From the NCBI GenBank assembly GCA_013215565.1, contig JABSQV010000005.1:37667-101666 (forward strand): a stretch of DNA of 64,000 nucleotides. Direction: 5' to 3'. Below are positions 28,875-38,658 of this stretch, in pieces. The DNA is from Myxococcales bacterium. GTDB taxonomy: Bacteria > Myxococcota_A > UBA9160 > SZUA-336. The translations under genes were made by a program, and so were the position numbers. The notes beneath the pieces were generated by a model. That model was not told the origin of the DNA. It saw only the letters and a list, made by a program, of their open reading frames with translations, and searched no databases. Position 1 is the first letter of the stretch. The number at the start of each line of letters is the position of its first letter.

Positions 28875-29909
28875 TCAGCGGGCGCTGCCGCGTGTGCGCA
28901 CAGCTGACGGCTGGCGGTCACGCCGAATCACCAGGCAACCGGAATCTCGGACAGCCAGCGAGTCGGCAGGCAGCGAGAGCGACCGGCCCCCACCGGCCCC
29001 GCGGATGAATCGGTCGAGCCGGTCGAGGTGGCTGCCCGAGAGACGCTCCACCAGCCCGGCGCGGCAGAGCACCTGCGCGAGCGCCCGCAGTCGGAGCGGC
29101 CGATCGAGGCCGGCGAGCGGAGCGATCCGCACGCGGAAGCCGGCGGCGTCGGAACCCGGCTCGTCCAAGCCCGCTGACAGCACCGCCCGGTCGAGCACCT
29201 CTTTGGCCTGGCGCGACAGCCAGGCCTCGTCGCTCTGCGCTCGACCCGCGAGCGCGGCGAGGCGCTCCGTCGCCCCGGGATGGATCTGCTCCAGGACCGG
29301 CAACACGTCGCGTCGAACGCGGCTACGCGGAACGCCAGGGTCACAGTTTCCGGGATCCTCGCGCCAGGTCAGGCCACGCGTGCGAAGGTAGTTGCGCAGT
29401 GCTTCCCGCCTCAGGCTCAGGAGCGGCCGCAGAACAGGCGCGCCCGCCTCTGTCTCCGCCCGCGCGGCGATCCCGCTCAGCCCACCCGGGGAGGTTCCCC
29501 GAATCGCGCGCAACAGCAGCGTCTCGGCCTGGTCGTCGAGCGTGTGCCCGGTCGCGATGAACGCAAACCCGTGATCGGCCCGCAGTCGCTCGAGGGCAGC
29601 GTAACGGAGCACACGTGCGCGCGCCTCCGGCGAGCGTCCGTCGGGGATTCGGACATCGACACGCGCCTCCAGGAACCGGACGCCGAGCTTCGCCGAACGC
29701 TCGCGCACCAACTCGAGATCGAGTTCGGCGCTTGCGCCACGGAGCCCGTGGTGCACATGTGCCGCCGCGATGCACTGCCCTAGGGCCGAGAGGGCGTGCA
29801 GCATGGCGACGGAGTCGCCGCCGCCAGACACCGCGAGAAGCAGCGGGTGCGATCTCGAGACCGCGTGGCGGCGGAGGAATTCGGAAATGGTCAAATGGAC
29901 CCGGTCCAC
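28875..29909 (-). CDS. tilS: tRNA(Ile)-lysidine synthase TilS
   Basis: The GTG at 29909 (VDRVHLTISEFLRRHAV) is preferred over the track start at 29945, because the 12 extra residues are Gly/Pro-rich and out of family; neither has a clear ribosome site. The length becomes 344 residues. The PP-loop SGGGDSVAML and the HTLDDQAETLLLRAIRG block identify TilS, which converts C34 to lysidine in tRNA-Ile(CAT). It diverges from the repeat kinase gene across a 141-base gap. Confidence 0.9.
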   Translation of the reverse strand: MDRVHLTISEFLRRHAVSRSHPLLLAVSGGGDSVAMLHALSALGQCIAAAHVHHGLRGASAELDLELVRERSAKLGVRFLEARVDVRIPDGRSPEARARVLRYAALERLRADHGFAFIATGHTLDDQAETLLLRAIRGTSPGGLSGIAARAETEAGAPVLRPLLSLRREALRNYLRTRGLTWREDPGNCDPGVPRSRVRRDVLPVLEQIHPGATERLAALAGRAQSDEAWLSRQAKEVLDRAVLSAGLDEPGSDAAGFRVRIAPLAGLDRPLRLRALAQVLCRAGLVERLSGSHLDRLDRFIRGAGGGRSLSLPADSLAVRDSGCLVIRRDRQPSAVRTRGSAR

Positions 29910-30050
29910 GCCACAAGGGTAAGGCCCCGTGCCGCCACCTCCCACCCCCGGGGCAACTCAATCCCGCAGCCATCGGCGCCGAAAACGTTGAAAGTCGCCC
30001 GAGACTCCACCCCCCCGCCGGACACCGACCGCGCGGAAACGAGAGGACGC

Positions 30051-32180
30051 GTGTCCGGAAACCGCCCAGAAGAGGAACTTCCCCAACTCGCGGCCGGTCT
30101 CCTGCCCGGGCCGGTCGAGGGCCTCGGAGAACTCCTTGTGATCCTGGCCGCGCTGCTGCTCGGGGGCAGCGCGCTCTGGCTGGTCCTGCGCGCACGGTCC
30201 GCGCAGCCCTCGGCTCCCGGAAGCCGGGAACCGTCGATCCAGGACCTGATCGACCACAATCAATATGCGGAAGCTGCCGAACGCCGCGTGCGCGAGGGAG
30301 ACTTCGAAAAGGCGCTCGCGCTGTTTCAGCACAGCGGGAACCGGCAGAAGGCCGCAGAGTGCTACCTGCGCTTGGGCCAACCCCGGCGCGCCGCGGACCT
30401 GTATCGCGAGGACGGCAGAACCGCGGAGGCCGCCCATCACTACCAGGAAGCCGGGGCCTGGCGCGACGCAGCTGAGTGTCACGAAGGCCTCGGACAACCG
30501 CGCGAGGCAGCGGAACTCTTCGAGCGCGCGGGCGATCTGAGCAAGGCCGCGCTGCTTCTGCGCGGCATCGCGGATACCGAGAACGCGGCGCGCCTGTTCG
30601 AACGAGCGGGGGATACGGCGGAAGCCGCCGCGACGCTGCTCGAGGCCTCTGGCCAGGAACCCGAAACGCTGCGGCGCGCCGGCGAGCTCTTCTGCACCGG
30701 AGACAAGCCCCGACGCGCCGGAGAGTGCTTCGCGGCCGCCGGCGACTGGCAGCGCGCCGCCGAACTGTTCGAGGCGGCCGGGGCCGTCACGCTGGCTGCG
30801 CAGGCCTACGAGCACGCGAGCGACTGGGACCGCGCAGCCGCACTCTACGAGGAAGCGGAGGCCTTCCCGGAGGCTCGCACGAACTACGAGCGCGCCGGCG
30901 ACCTGCTGCGTTCCGCCAACATCGCGCGCCAGATCGGCTGGCTCCTGGATGCCGGACGCGGCTACTACAAGCTCGGCTCCTACGAACGCGCGATCGAAAC
31001 CCTGCAGAGCATCGCACCCGGGTCACCGGAGGCGCGCGAGGCGACCCTGCTGCTCGGCCGAATCTTCGTCGAGAAGGGTCTATACCAGCGAGGGAAGGAG
31101 AAGCTCGAAGCCCTCCAGGATCCGGCAGCCGAACCCAAGGACCAGCTCGCCTGCCTCTCGCTGCTCGCCGAGGCGTACGAACGCTCGGGCGAAATCCCGC
31201 TGGCCCTCGGTGCCCTCGAGCAGGTCGTCCAGATCGACGAGTCCTTCGAGAACGCCGCAGGTCGGCTCGAACGGCTCCAGGACCAGGCGCTGGCCGATAC
31301 CTGCCCCCCGACCGGCATCTACGACAGCCGCTACGAACTGCAGGAGGAGATCGGCCGCGGCGGGATGGGAGTCGTGTACGTGGCGCAGGACAAGGAGCTC
31401 GGGCGCCTGGTTGCCGTCAAGTTCCTGCCGCCGGAACTGGGCGCAGACAGCGCGGCGTTGCGCATGTTCCGCCAGGAAGCGCGCTCCGCGGCGGCGATGA
31501 ATCATCCCAACATCGTGCAGGTGTACGACGTCGGCATTCTGAGCGGCCGACACTGCATCCTGATGGAGTACGTTTCCGGCCGGACCGCGCGCGACCTGAT
31601 GCGCAAGCGACACCCGGGAGGAAAGCGCAAGCGCCCACTCGAGCCCCGGAAGGTGGCCGAGATCGCACACGAGACCTGCACGGCCCTCGCCTACGCGCAC
31701 GCCCAGCGGATCATCCACCGCGACGTGAAGCCAGCCAACATCATCATTTCCGACGGCGGGCAGGTCAAACTGACCGACTTCGGAATCAGCAAGCTGCTCG
31801 AGGCTGGGGGAGAGGAACAGACCCAGGCCAAGGGAACTCCGCAATACATGGCGCCCGAACAGCTCCTGGGCCGTCCGCTCGACGGCCGCGCCGACCTGTA
31901 CGCACTCGGAATCTCGATGTTCGAGATGGCCGCGGGACGCCGGCCCTTCATCGGCGAAGACCTGGTGGACCAGCAACTTCATCACGAGCTGCCAGATCCC
32001 CGCTCGCTGAATCCCGAGTGTCCCCAGGAACTGGTCGAGATCATCCGGCGCGCCTGCGCGAAGCAAGCGGAGGAGCGCTATCCGACTGCGGAAGCGATGA
32101 GGGAGGCGCTGGCGGCGTTTCTGGGGAAACGCGAGAGCTCCGAGGGGTGCGCGTCCGAGCCCGAACCGCCCAGCCCGTAG
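30051..32180 (+). CDS. Membrane Ser/Thr protein kinase with N-terminal TPR-like repeat array
   Basis: The GTG at 30051, preceded by AGAGGA at 4 bases, gives 709 residues; the track's 85-residue lead is spurious. One membrane helix (about 26-47, LGELLVILAALLLGGSALWLV) is followed by roughly 360 residues of short Ala-rich helical repeats (AAELFERAGD, AARLFERAGD, AAELFEAAGA), an alpha-solenoid of degenerate TPR type. The C-terminal kinase domain (about 425-700) looks active: IGRGGMGVVY, VAVKF, HRDVKPANI, DFG and APEQ. Most bacterial Hanks kinases have the kinase domain first and the sensor outside; here the repeats and kinase lie on the same side of the membrane. It is a lone gene divergent from tilS. 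Target unknown. Confidence 0.9.
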   Translation: MSGNRPEEELPQLAAGLLPGPVEGLGELLVILAALLLGGSALWLVLRARSAQPSAPGSREPSIQDLIDHNQYAEAAERRVREGDFEKALALFQHSGNRQKAAECYLRLGQPRRAADLYREDGRTAEAAHHYQEAGAWRDAAECHEGLGQPREAAELFERAGDLSKAALLLRGIADTENAARLFERAGDTAEAAATLLEASGQEPETLRRAGELFCTGDKPRRAGECFAAAGDWQRAAELFEAAGAVTLAAQAYEHASDWDRAAALYEEAEAFPEARTNYERAGDLLRSANIARQIGWLLDAGRGYYKLGSYERAIETLQSIAPGSPEAREATLLLGRIFVEKGLYQRGKEKLEALQDPAAEPKDQLACLSLLAEAYERSGEIPLALGALEQVVQIDESFENAAGRLERLQDQALADTCPPTGIYDSRYELQEEIGRGGMGVVYVAQDKELGRLVAVKFLPPELGADSAALRMFRQEARSAAAMNHPNIVQVYDVGILSGRHCILMEYVSGRTARDLMRKRHPGGKRKRPLEPRKVAEIAHETCTALAYAHAQRIIHRDVKPANIIISDGGQVKLTDFGISKLLEAGGEEQTQAKGTPQYMAPEQLLGRPLDGRADLYALGISMFEMAAGRRPFIGEDLVDQQLHHELPDPRSLNPECPQELVEIIRRACAKQAEERYPTAEAMREALAAFLGKRESSEGCASEPEPPSP

Positions 32181-32208
32181 CCTCGCGCAGCTGCGGTAGA
32201 ATCCGGCC

Positions 32209-33705
32209 GTGCCGGGACCCGACAGGCGTGCCGATGCGAACATCGGAGGCTGGCTCGACGCGCGCGCAGCCCTGCGTCCGGAGAAGACCGCGATTCGGGT
32301 CGCCGACACCGGGCGGGAGTTGTCCTACCGCGCACTCGCGCAGCTCTGTCATCGCTGTGCCCATACACTCCAGCAGCTCGGCGTGGTCGCAGGAGATCGG
32401 GTCGCCCTGGCGCTCCGGAGCGAGCCCCTCTACCTCGCGCTCTATTTCGCGGCCGCCCGGCTCGGCGCGATCCTGATCCCGCTCAACACGCGGCTCACCG
32501 GGCTCGAACTCGACGAGCAACTCGCCGATGCCGAGCCGCGCATCGTGATCCGGACCCCCGAAGTCCCGATCCGGGATCCCGGGCCGACGGCAACCCGGCT
32601 GATTCAGCGCGACGCTTTCGTGGCCGCCCTTCCGGAGCACGCCGAGCCGGTGGAACTGGCCCCGGGCGGCGAAGCTCCGCAGGTGCTCATGTACACCAGC
32701 GGATCCACCGGCCGCCCAAAGGGGGCCCTGCTTCCGCATCGAAAGACGGTCTACAACACGCTGAACGCCGAACTCTACTTCGGGCTTCGTGAAGACGACG
32801 TCAGCATCGTGCCGGTGCCGCTCTTCCACTCCTTCGGCCTCAAGATCCTGTCGGTACCGACGCTGTTCTGCGGTGCCACGCTGGTTCTGGTCGACCGCTT
32901 CGACGCGAGCGAACTGCAGCACACGGCTGCGCAGCACCGAGGCACACTGCTCGGGGCCGTGCCCGTGATGTACCGCCGGATGCTCCGAGCCGGGCTCGAG
33001 GGCGATGGACTCGCGGCTCTCCGCGTCGCGTTCTGCGCCGGCGCTCCGCTCGACCGCGAGACGATCCGGGCGTTTGCGGAGCACGGAGTCGTGATCCGTC
33101 AGGGCTACGGACAGACCGAGACCTCGATCCTGTGCTGTCTCGACGCGGAGAATGCGCTGCGCAAAGCCGGCTCGGTCGGCCGCCCGGTCCGCTACGGCGA
33201 GGTCCAAATCGCGGACGAGGCCGGGAACCTCGTGCCCGCGGGCCGCATCGGCGAAGTCGTGGTGCGAGGCCCGATCGTAATGAGCGGCTACTGGCGCCGC
33301 CCCGAAGAGACCGCACAGTCCCGGATCGCCGGCTGGCATCGAACCGGGGATCTGGGCACGATGGACCGCGAGGGCTTCGTCACGCTGGTGGGGCGACGCG
33401 CGGAGTTCTACATCAGTGGCGGAGAGAACGTCTACCCGGCCGAAGTCGAGCGCGTCCTGGAAACGCATCCCCGGGTCGCAGCCGCGGCCGTGGTGGGCCG
33501 GCCCGACCGGGAGTGGGGAGAGGCGGGACATGCGTACGTGGTACCGCTCGATGAGGACCTGGATCCCGAGGAACTTCTGCAGTTCGCGGCGGAGCGGCTC
33601 GCGCGCTACAAGCTCCCGCGCAGCGTCCAGTTCCTGGCCGAACTCCCGCGAACTGCCACCGGCAAGGTCCGCAAGCACGCGCTCCCGGCAACGCCCTCGA
33701 ACTAG
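32209..33705 (+). CDS. AMP-dependent acyl-CoA synthetase/ligase
   Basis: 498 residues from a GTG at 32209, 28 bases after the kinase stop. The ATP/AMP motif YTSGSTGRPKGALLP (about 163), QGYGQTETS, GWHRTGDLG and the C-terminal lysine in PRTATGKVRKHAL identify the ANL superfamily. The N-terminal region resembles medium- or long-chain fatty acyl-CoA ligases; the exact acid cannot be told from sequence. The following cytochrome gene begins 4 bases after the stop. Confidence 0.92.
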   Translation: MPGPDRRADANIGGWLDARAALRPEKTAIRVADTGRELSYRALAQLCHRCAHTLQQLGVVAGDRVALALRSEPLYLALYFAAARLGAILIPLNTRLTGLELDEQLADAEPRIVIRTPEVPIRDPGPTATRLIQRDAFVAALPEHAEPVELAPGGEAPQVLMYTSGSTGRPKGALLPHRKTVYNTLNAELYFGLREDDVSIVPVPLFHSFGLKILSVPTLFCGATLVLVDRFDASELQHTAAQHRGTLLGAVPVMYRRMLRAGLEGDGLAALRVAFCAGAPLDRETIRAFAEHGVVIRQGYGQTETSILCCLDAENALRKAGSVGRPVRYGEVQIADEAGNLVPAGRIGEVVVRGPIVMSGYWRRPEETAQSRIAGWHRTGDLGTMDREGFVTLVGRRAEFYISGGENVYPAEVERVLETHPRVAAAAVVGRPDREWGEAGHAYVVPLDEDLDPEELLQFAAERLARYKLPRSVQFLAELPRTATGKVRKHALPATPSN

Positions 33706-33709
33706 CCAC

Positions 33710-34447
33710 GTGCTCCTGGTCGCTGCCGCGCTCGTCGCCTGCCGCGCGCTCGCACCCGCGCCGGCACCGGTCCCCGCAGCACCGGCCCCGAACCCGGATC
33801 TGGTGCAGCGCGGGGCGTTCCTGTTTCTCGATCCCGGCCTCTCGGGCGACGGCACCCGGAGCTGCGCCGGCTGCCATCCGGGGGGGGGCAGCGACTATCG
33901 GATCTACCGGGAGGGGGTAGAGGTCGCGATCGGCGCGGAGGGCGGGCGCCGCAGCCTGCCGCTACGCGGCCTCTGGCAGACGGCGCCCTATCTCTGGGAT
34001 GGATCCCTGGAAACGCTCCGCGCCACGATCGATCGGATGCTGCGAGTCGAGATGCGAGGCGGGACGATCCGGCCCGAGGACGCAGTCGCACTGGAAGCCT
34101 ACCTGCAGTCGATCCGGCCCTTCGACCGGGGCCGCATCGCACCGGACGGAGCCCCGCGAGAGCCGGCAACCCTCACCAGCAGGCGAGGCTTCGAGCTGTT
34201 TCGAGAGGCCGGCTGCCCCGAGTGCCACCCGCCCCCCGCGTACACGCGTCCAGGACTCTTCGACGTGGCGAGCGACGGCCAGTGGAGCGCTCCGACCTTG
34301 CGGGGCGTCTCGGTCTCCGGCCCGTACGGCCACGACGGCCGCTGGAGTTCTCTCGAGCGAGCCCTGAGCGCAGCCGGGCACGCGCCCGAGCCCCGGCTGT
34401 CTTCCGAGGAACTTCACCGCCTGCTGGCGTACCTCAGGCTGCTCTAG
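33710..34447 (+). CDS. Diheme cytochrome c lipoprotein, MauG/CcpA-like
   Basis: The likely start is the GTG at 33710, right after the ligase stop (245 residues). It opens with LLVAAALVAC, a lipoprotein-type signal with lipobox LVAC but without the usual N-terminal Arg/Lys. Two heme sites, CAGCH and CPECH, are about 120 residues apart, with the WDGSLETL and GPYGHDGRWSSLERAL blocks of the di-heme peroxidase family. It is shorter than typical CcpA/MauG (300-350 aa), so peroxidase activity is uncertain; it may be an electron carrier. It is convergent with the LuxR-type gene. Confidence 0.8.
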   Translation: MLLVAAALVACRALAPAPAPVPAAPAPNPDLVQRGAFLFLDPGLSGDGTRSCAGCHPGGGSDYRIYREGVEVAIGAEGGRRSLPLRGLWQTAPYLWDGSLETLRATIDRMLRVEMRGGTIRPEDAVALEAYLQSIRPFDRGRIAPDGAPREPATLTSRRGFELFREAGCPECHPPPAYTRPGLFDVASDGQWSAPTLRGVSVSGPYGHDGRWSSLERALSAAGHAPEPRLSSEELHRLLAYLRLL

Positions 34448-34480
34448 ACCGCTCAGGCCGTTCTAGACGGCTCAGGCCGT
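34443..34480. repeat. 19-bp tandem repeat with hairpin at convergent gene ends
   Basis: Two copies of tctagac(c/g)gctcaggccgt lie back to back. They contain the stop codons of both converging genes (cytochrome TAG, LuxR-type TGA). The second copy folds as GACGGC-TCAG-GCCGTC, a perfect 6-bp stem with a 4-base loop. It may serve as a weak two-way terminator, though no T-run is present. Confidence 0.5.
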
Positions 34481-35154
34481 CCTTCGCCGCCCGGGCGGTC
34501 CTCGGCGGGAGTCGAATCCTCGGCATCGATCAGACCCCGCACGAAGCGCCCGACCAACTCGCGGCGCCCACTTACCCCCACCTGGGTATAGATCGCGTGA
34601 AGATGATTGCGAACCGTGAACTCGCTGATGAAGAGTCGGCGCGCGATCGCGCTGGTGCCCTCACCCAGAAGCGCCCGCGCCAGGACTTCCAGTTGCCGTT
34701 CGGACATGCCGAAGGGGCCGAACATCCGCCGGACCGCGTCTTCGAGCCGAACGCCGGTCGTCTCATTGGCTCGATCCGGAAGCCTCTGGCCGCCCAGCGG
34801 ACCTGGGTCCCGGAGCCGGCGATCCACCCGACGCGCGAGCGGAAACGCGACCAAGAGGTGCGCCGCATCGGCCACAAGCGCCGACGGCACCAGCAGGACC
34901 AGCGGCTCGGGCGGTTGGCCGAGCGCCACGAAGTCCTCGGCATCGGTCCGTGAGCGAAATCCGACCAGGTAGAGCTCGAATTCAAGACTCCGGCGCACCT
35001 CCGAGAACAGGGCCGGCGAGTCGACGGTACAGGTCTCGAACCCCTCGAGCGCCAGCAGCTGGGAGGCCCGCTCTCGCACCAGGGGCTCCCGATCGAACAC
35101 CAGGGCCCTTCCGGCTCGCTCCCCTCGTTCTGACTGATGAATCATTTGAATCAT
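34453..35154 (-). CDS. LuxR-type regulator with degenerate receiver domain
   Basis: 233 residues. The C-terminal LuxR/FixJ helix-turn-helix (about 150-210) is clear: MSERQLEVLARALLGEGTSA, then LFISEFTVRNHLHAIYTQVG. The N-terminal about 110 residues have receiver-like strand and helix spacing (RALVFDREPLVRERASQLL), but the phosphoacceptor strand reads ELYLVGFRS with no Asp. Phosphorylation is therefore unlikely; control may be by dimerisation or ligand. No kinase is adjacent. It faces the small excisionase-type gene across 154 bases. Confidence 0.85.
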   Translation of the reverse strand: MIQMIHQSERGERAGRALVFDREPLVRERASQLLALEGFETCTVDSPALFSEVRRSLEFELYLVGFRSRTDAEDFVALGQPPEPLVLLVPSALVADAAHLLVAFPLARRVDRRLRDPGPLGGQRLPDRANETTGVRLEDAVRRMFGPFGMSERQLEVLARALLGEGTSAIARRLFISEFTVRNHLHAIYTQVGVSGRRELVGRFVRGLIDAEDSTPAEDRPGGEGRPEPSRTA

Positions 35155-35164
35155 CGGAAAATAT

Positions 35165-35180
35165 ACCTATTGACCTATCA
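35165..35180. promoter_or_regulatory. Tandem ACCTATTG/ACCTATCA boxes in AT-rich divergent promoter region
   Basis: ACCTATTG and ACCTATCA are adjacent 8-bp direct repeats, 10-25 bases upstream of the LuxR-type ATG and about 130 bases upstream of the small helix-turn-helix gene. The local sequence (aaaatatacctattgacct) is the most AT-rich patch nearby and probably carries a promoter. Self-binding by either flanking regulator is possible. Confidence 0.4.
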
Positions 35181-35308
35181 AGTGCACGTCTGCGATGTCG
35201 AAACAGTGCCTAAGAGGCGCGGCTGATCGAGGGACGCCGCGCAGGGGGCAGAACCTCCCAGACAGACACCTGGGGGGTACCAATTCAATCAACTGGGGGA
35301 CAAAGACC

Positions 35309-35515
35309 ATGTCGGAGAATCTGATCACCGTTCGAGAAGCAGCAAATTATCTGCGCATTTCAGCGCGCACCGTGTACCGGCTGATCGAATCGGGCCAGAT
35401 TGGGGCCGTCCGGATCGGGAAGCAGTGGCGCATCCCGGCCAGTGACCTTCCCGGTCAGGAGCAGGCGGTGGCGAGGCTCGGAGCCGCGCTGCCCGCTCCG
35501 ATGGTGACCGCCTAG
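35309..35515 (+). CDS. Excisionase-family (MerR-like) small DNA-binding protein
   Basis: 68 residues from the ATG at 35309, with GGGGGA about 9 bases upstream; the longer track start is not supported. ITVREAANYLRISARTVYRLIESGQIGAVRIGKQWRIP is a textbook HTH_17/excisionase winged helix. Such proteins are often stand-alone transcription regulators (BldC-like) rather than phage excisionases, and no integrase or attachment site is nearby. It is divergent from the LuxR-type gene. Confidence 0.85.
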   Translation: MSENLITVREAANYLRISARTVYRLIESGQIGAVRIGKQWRIPASDLPGQEQAVARLGAALPAPMVTA

Positions 35516-35633
35516 CGATCCACGGCGCCATTTCAGGTGGGCCCGGCCCACCTCGCGGAGCACCGGTTGCGAAGCGACCGCAACGGGTGCTCCGCAGGTC
35601 CGCTCGCTCGCCGCGGCCGGGCTCGCACGCCCT

Positions 35634-35891
35634 TTGCGATCCACCCCGGTGCCCTGGCTGCGCAGCCTGCGGGATGCAATGGGCTTCTGGGCCGGGACGT
35701 TTTCGCTCCCGGTCTTCGGCCTCGCGGGGCCCGTGACCTGCGCCTGGCTGCTGCGAATCGACCGGGGCTGGTCCGAGATCACGCGCGGCGCCCGGACCCG
35801 GATGCCCAGCCAGCCGGCGCCGGCAGCGCGCCGCCCGGGGCGCGTCTATAGAGTGGAGCCGGCCGGGTGGCTGCTGCTGATTCCGGCGTGA
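35634..35891 (+). CDS. Doubtful small ORF with one hydrophobic segment, in a 500-base gap
   Basis: The stretch 35516-36019 between the small regulator and the tRNA holds no clear gene. This 85-codon ORF (TTG start, or GTG at 35649) reads VPWLRSLRDAMGFWAGTFSL, then LAGPVTCAWLLRID, and may be a small membrane protein or the remnant of a longer one. There is no convincing ribosome site and I do not recognise a family. The rest of the gap shows nothing but possible tRNA promoter sequence. Confidence 0.25.
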   Translation: MRSTPVPWLRSLRDAMGFWAGTFSLPVFGLAGPVTCAWLLRIDRGWSEITRGARTRMPSQPAPAARRPGRVYRVEPAGWLLLIPA

Positions 35892-36019
35892 TCGGGGATC
35901 GCGGTCGCGTCCTGCCGCCGGCCCCTCCTCGGGTCCGCGGCCGAAGACGACGAAACGCCATAGCGAGCAAGGTTTGAAGCCACTAGGATCTGCCTCGCTC
36001 CCGCGCCGCGGGCGCAGCC

Positions 36020-36096
36020 GGCGGTGTAGCTCAGTCGGTCAGAGCAGGCGGCTCATATCCGCCGTGTCGGGGGTTCGAGTCCCTCCACCGCCACCA
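36020..36096 (+). tRNA. tRNA-Met (anticodon CAT)
   Basis: 77 bases including an encoded CCA. Acceptor GGCGGTG pairs perfectly with CACCGCC. The D arm is GCTC...GAGC. The anticodon stem GGCGG/CCGCC closes loop CTCATAT, with anticodon CAT at 36054-36056. The T arm GGGGG-TTCGAGT-CCCTC is followed by discriminator A. The paired first base rules out initiator tRNA. An elongator Met tRNA is most likely, but a lysidine-modified Ile tRNA with the same anticodon, a TilS substrate, cannot be excluded. A T-run at 36105-36109 may end transcription. Confidence 0.95.
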
Positions 36097-36135
36097 GGCC
36101 TGCCTTTTTCGTCCACTGCCACTCGTGTACCTTAG

Positions 36136-37959
<1,824 letters not shown>

Positions 37960-38004
37960 GCTGCCGGGCGCCCGCCCCGGCGCGGGCTAGGTGCGGGACC
38001 CGAT

Positions 38005-38649
38005 TCAGACGCCGGTCGCGTCGTCGCCCCAGACGTACTTGTGCAGCTGCAGGTTCAGACGAACACGAAGCCGGTCCTCCAGAATCCAGGCCGCCAGATC
38101 GGAGGGTTCGAGTTCCCCGTGAACGGGCGAGAGGTGGATCGCAAATCGCCCCTCCAAGCGGCGTTCGCGCACCAGATCGCGTGACCACTCATAGTCCGCT
38201 CGATCCCAGACGACGAACTTGAGTTCGTCCGACTCGCGCAGGCGGTCGAGATTCTTGAAGTCGTTCCGCGATTGCATGCAGCTCCCCGGGGTCTTGAGGT
38301 CGAGGATGATGTGACAGCCGGGATCGAGTGTCGAGATGTCCTGGTGTCCACCGGTCTCGACCAGCACCTCGAATCCCGCCTCGAGGAGTGCTCGCACGAG
38401 TTCGGGCGCAGCCGCGTGAAGCAGAGGCTCCCCGCCGGTCAACTCGACCAACGGGATTCCAAAGGACTTCACGCGCTCGAGGATCTCATCCACGGACAGG
38501 GTGACGCCGCCGTGAAAAGCATGCGGCTCGTCGCAGTAGTTGCACCGAATGTCACAACCGGAACTGCGAACGAAGACGCAGGGCCAGCCCGCATAGGTCG
38601 ACTCCCCCTGGATCGAGCGGTAGATCTCCCGAATCAGCAGGCTCGCCAT
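38005..38649 (-). CDS. queE: 7-carboxy-7-deazaguanine synthase QueE
   Basis: 214 residues. The radical SAM cluster motif is CDIRCNYC (CxxxCxxC), preceded by IQGESTYAGWPCVFVR. VELTGGEPL and the later LVETGGH block fit QueE. It makes 7-carboxy-7-deazaguanine, the branch point to queuosine and other deazapurines. No queC or queD is in the window. It lies 9 bases after the large DHH-like gene and is probably cotranscribed with it. It converges on thiC; the gap has a GC hairpin (GCCCGC/GCGGGC). Confidence 0.93.
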   Translation of the reverse strand: MASLLIREIYRSIQGESTYAGWPCVFVRSSGCDIRCNYCDEPHAFHGGVTLSVDEILERVKSFGIPLVELTGGEPLLHAAAPELVRALLEAGFEVLVETGGHQDISTLDPGCHIILDLKTPGSCMQSRNDFKNLDRLRESDELKFVVWDRADYEWSRDLVRERRLEGRFAIHLSPVHGELEPSDLAAWILEDRLRVRLNLQLHKYVWGDDATGV

Positions 38650-38658
38650 GGAACGGGT

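Noticed and set aside
30476-32476. 666-aa plus-strand ORF in another frame over the kinase gene
   Set aside because: Frame-shifted shadow of the kinase ORF; only the 30051 frame shows kinase motifs.
35309-35515. Phage or integrative element suggested by the excisionase-type protein
   Set aside because: No integrase, attachment repeat or other phage gene is nearby, despite the adjacent tRNA; the 3' end of the tRNA is not repeated in the window as far as I can see.
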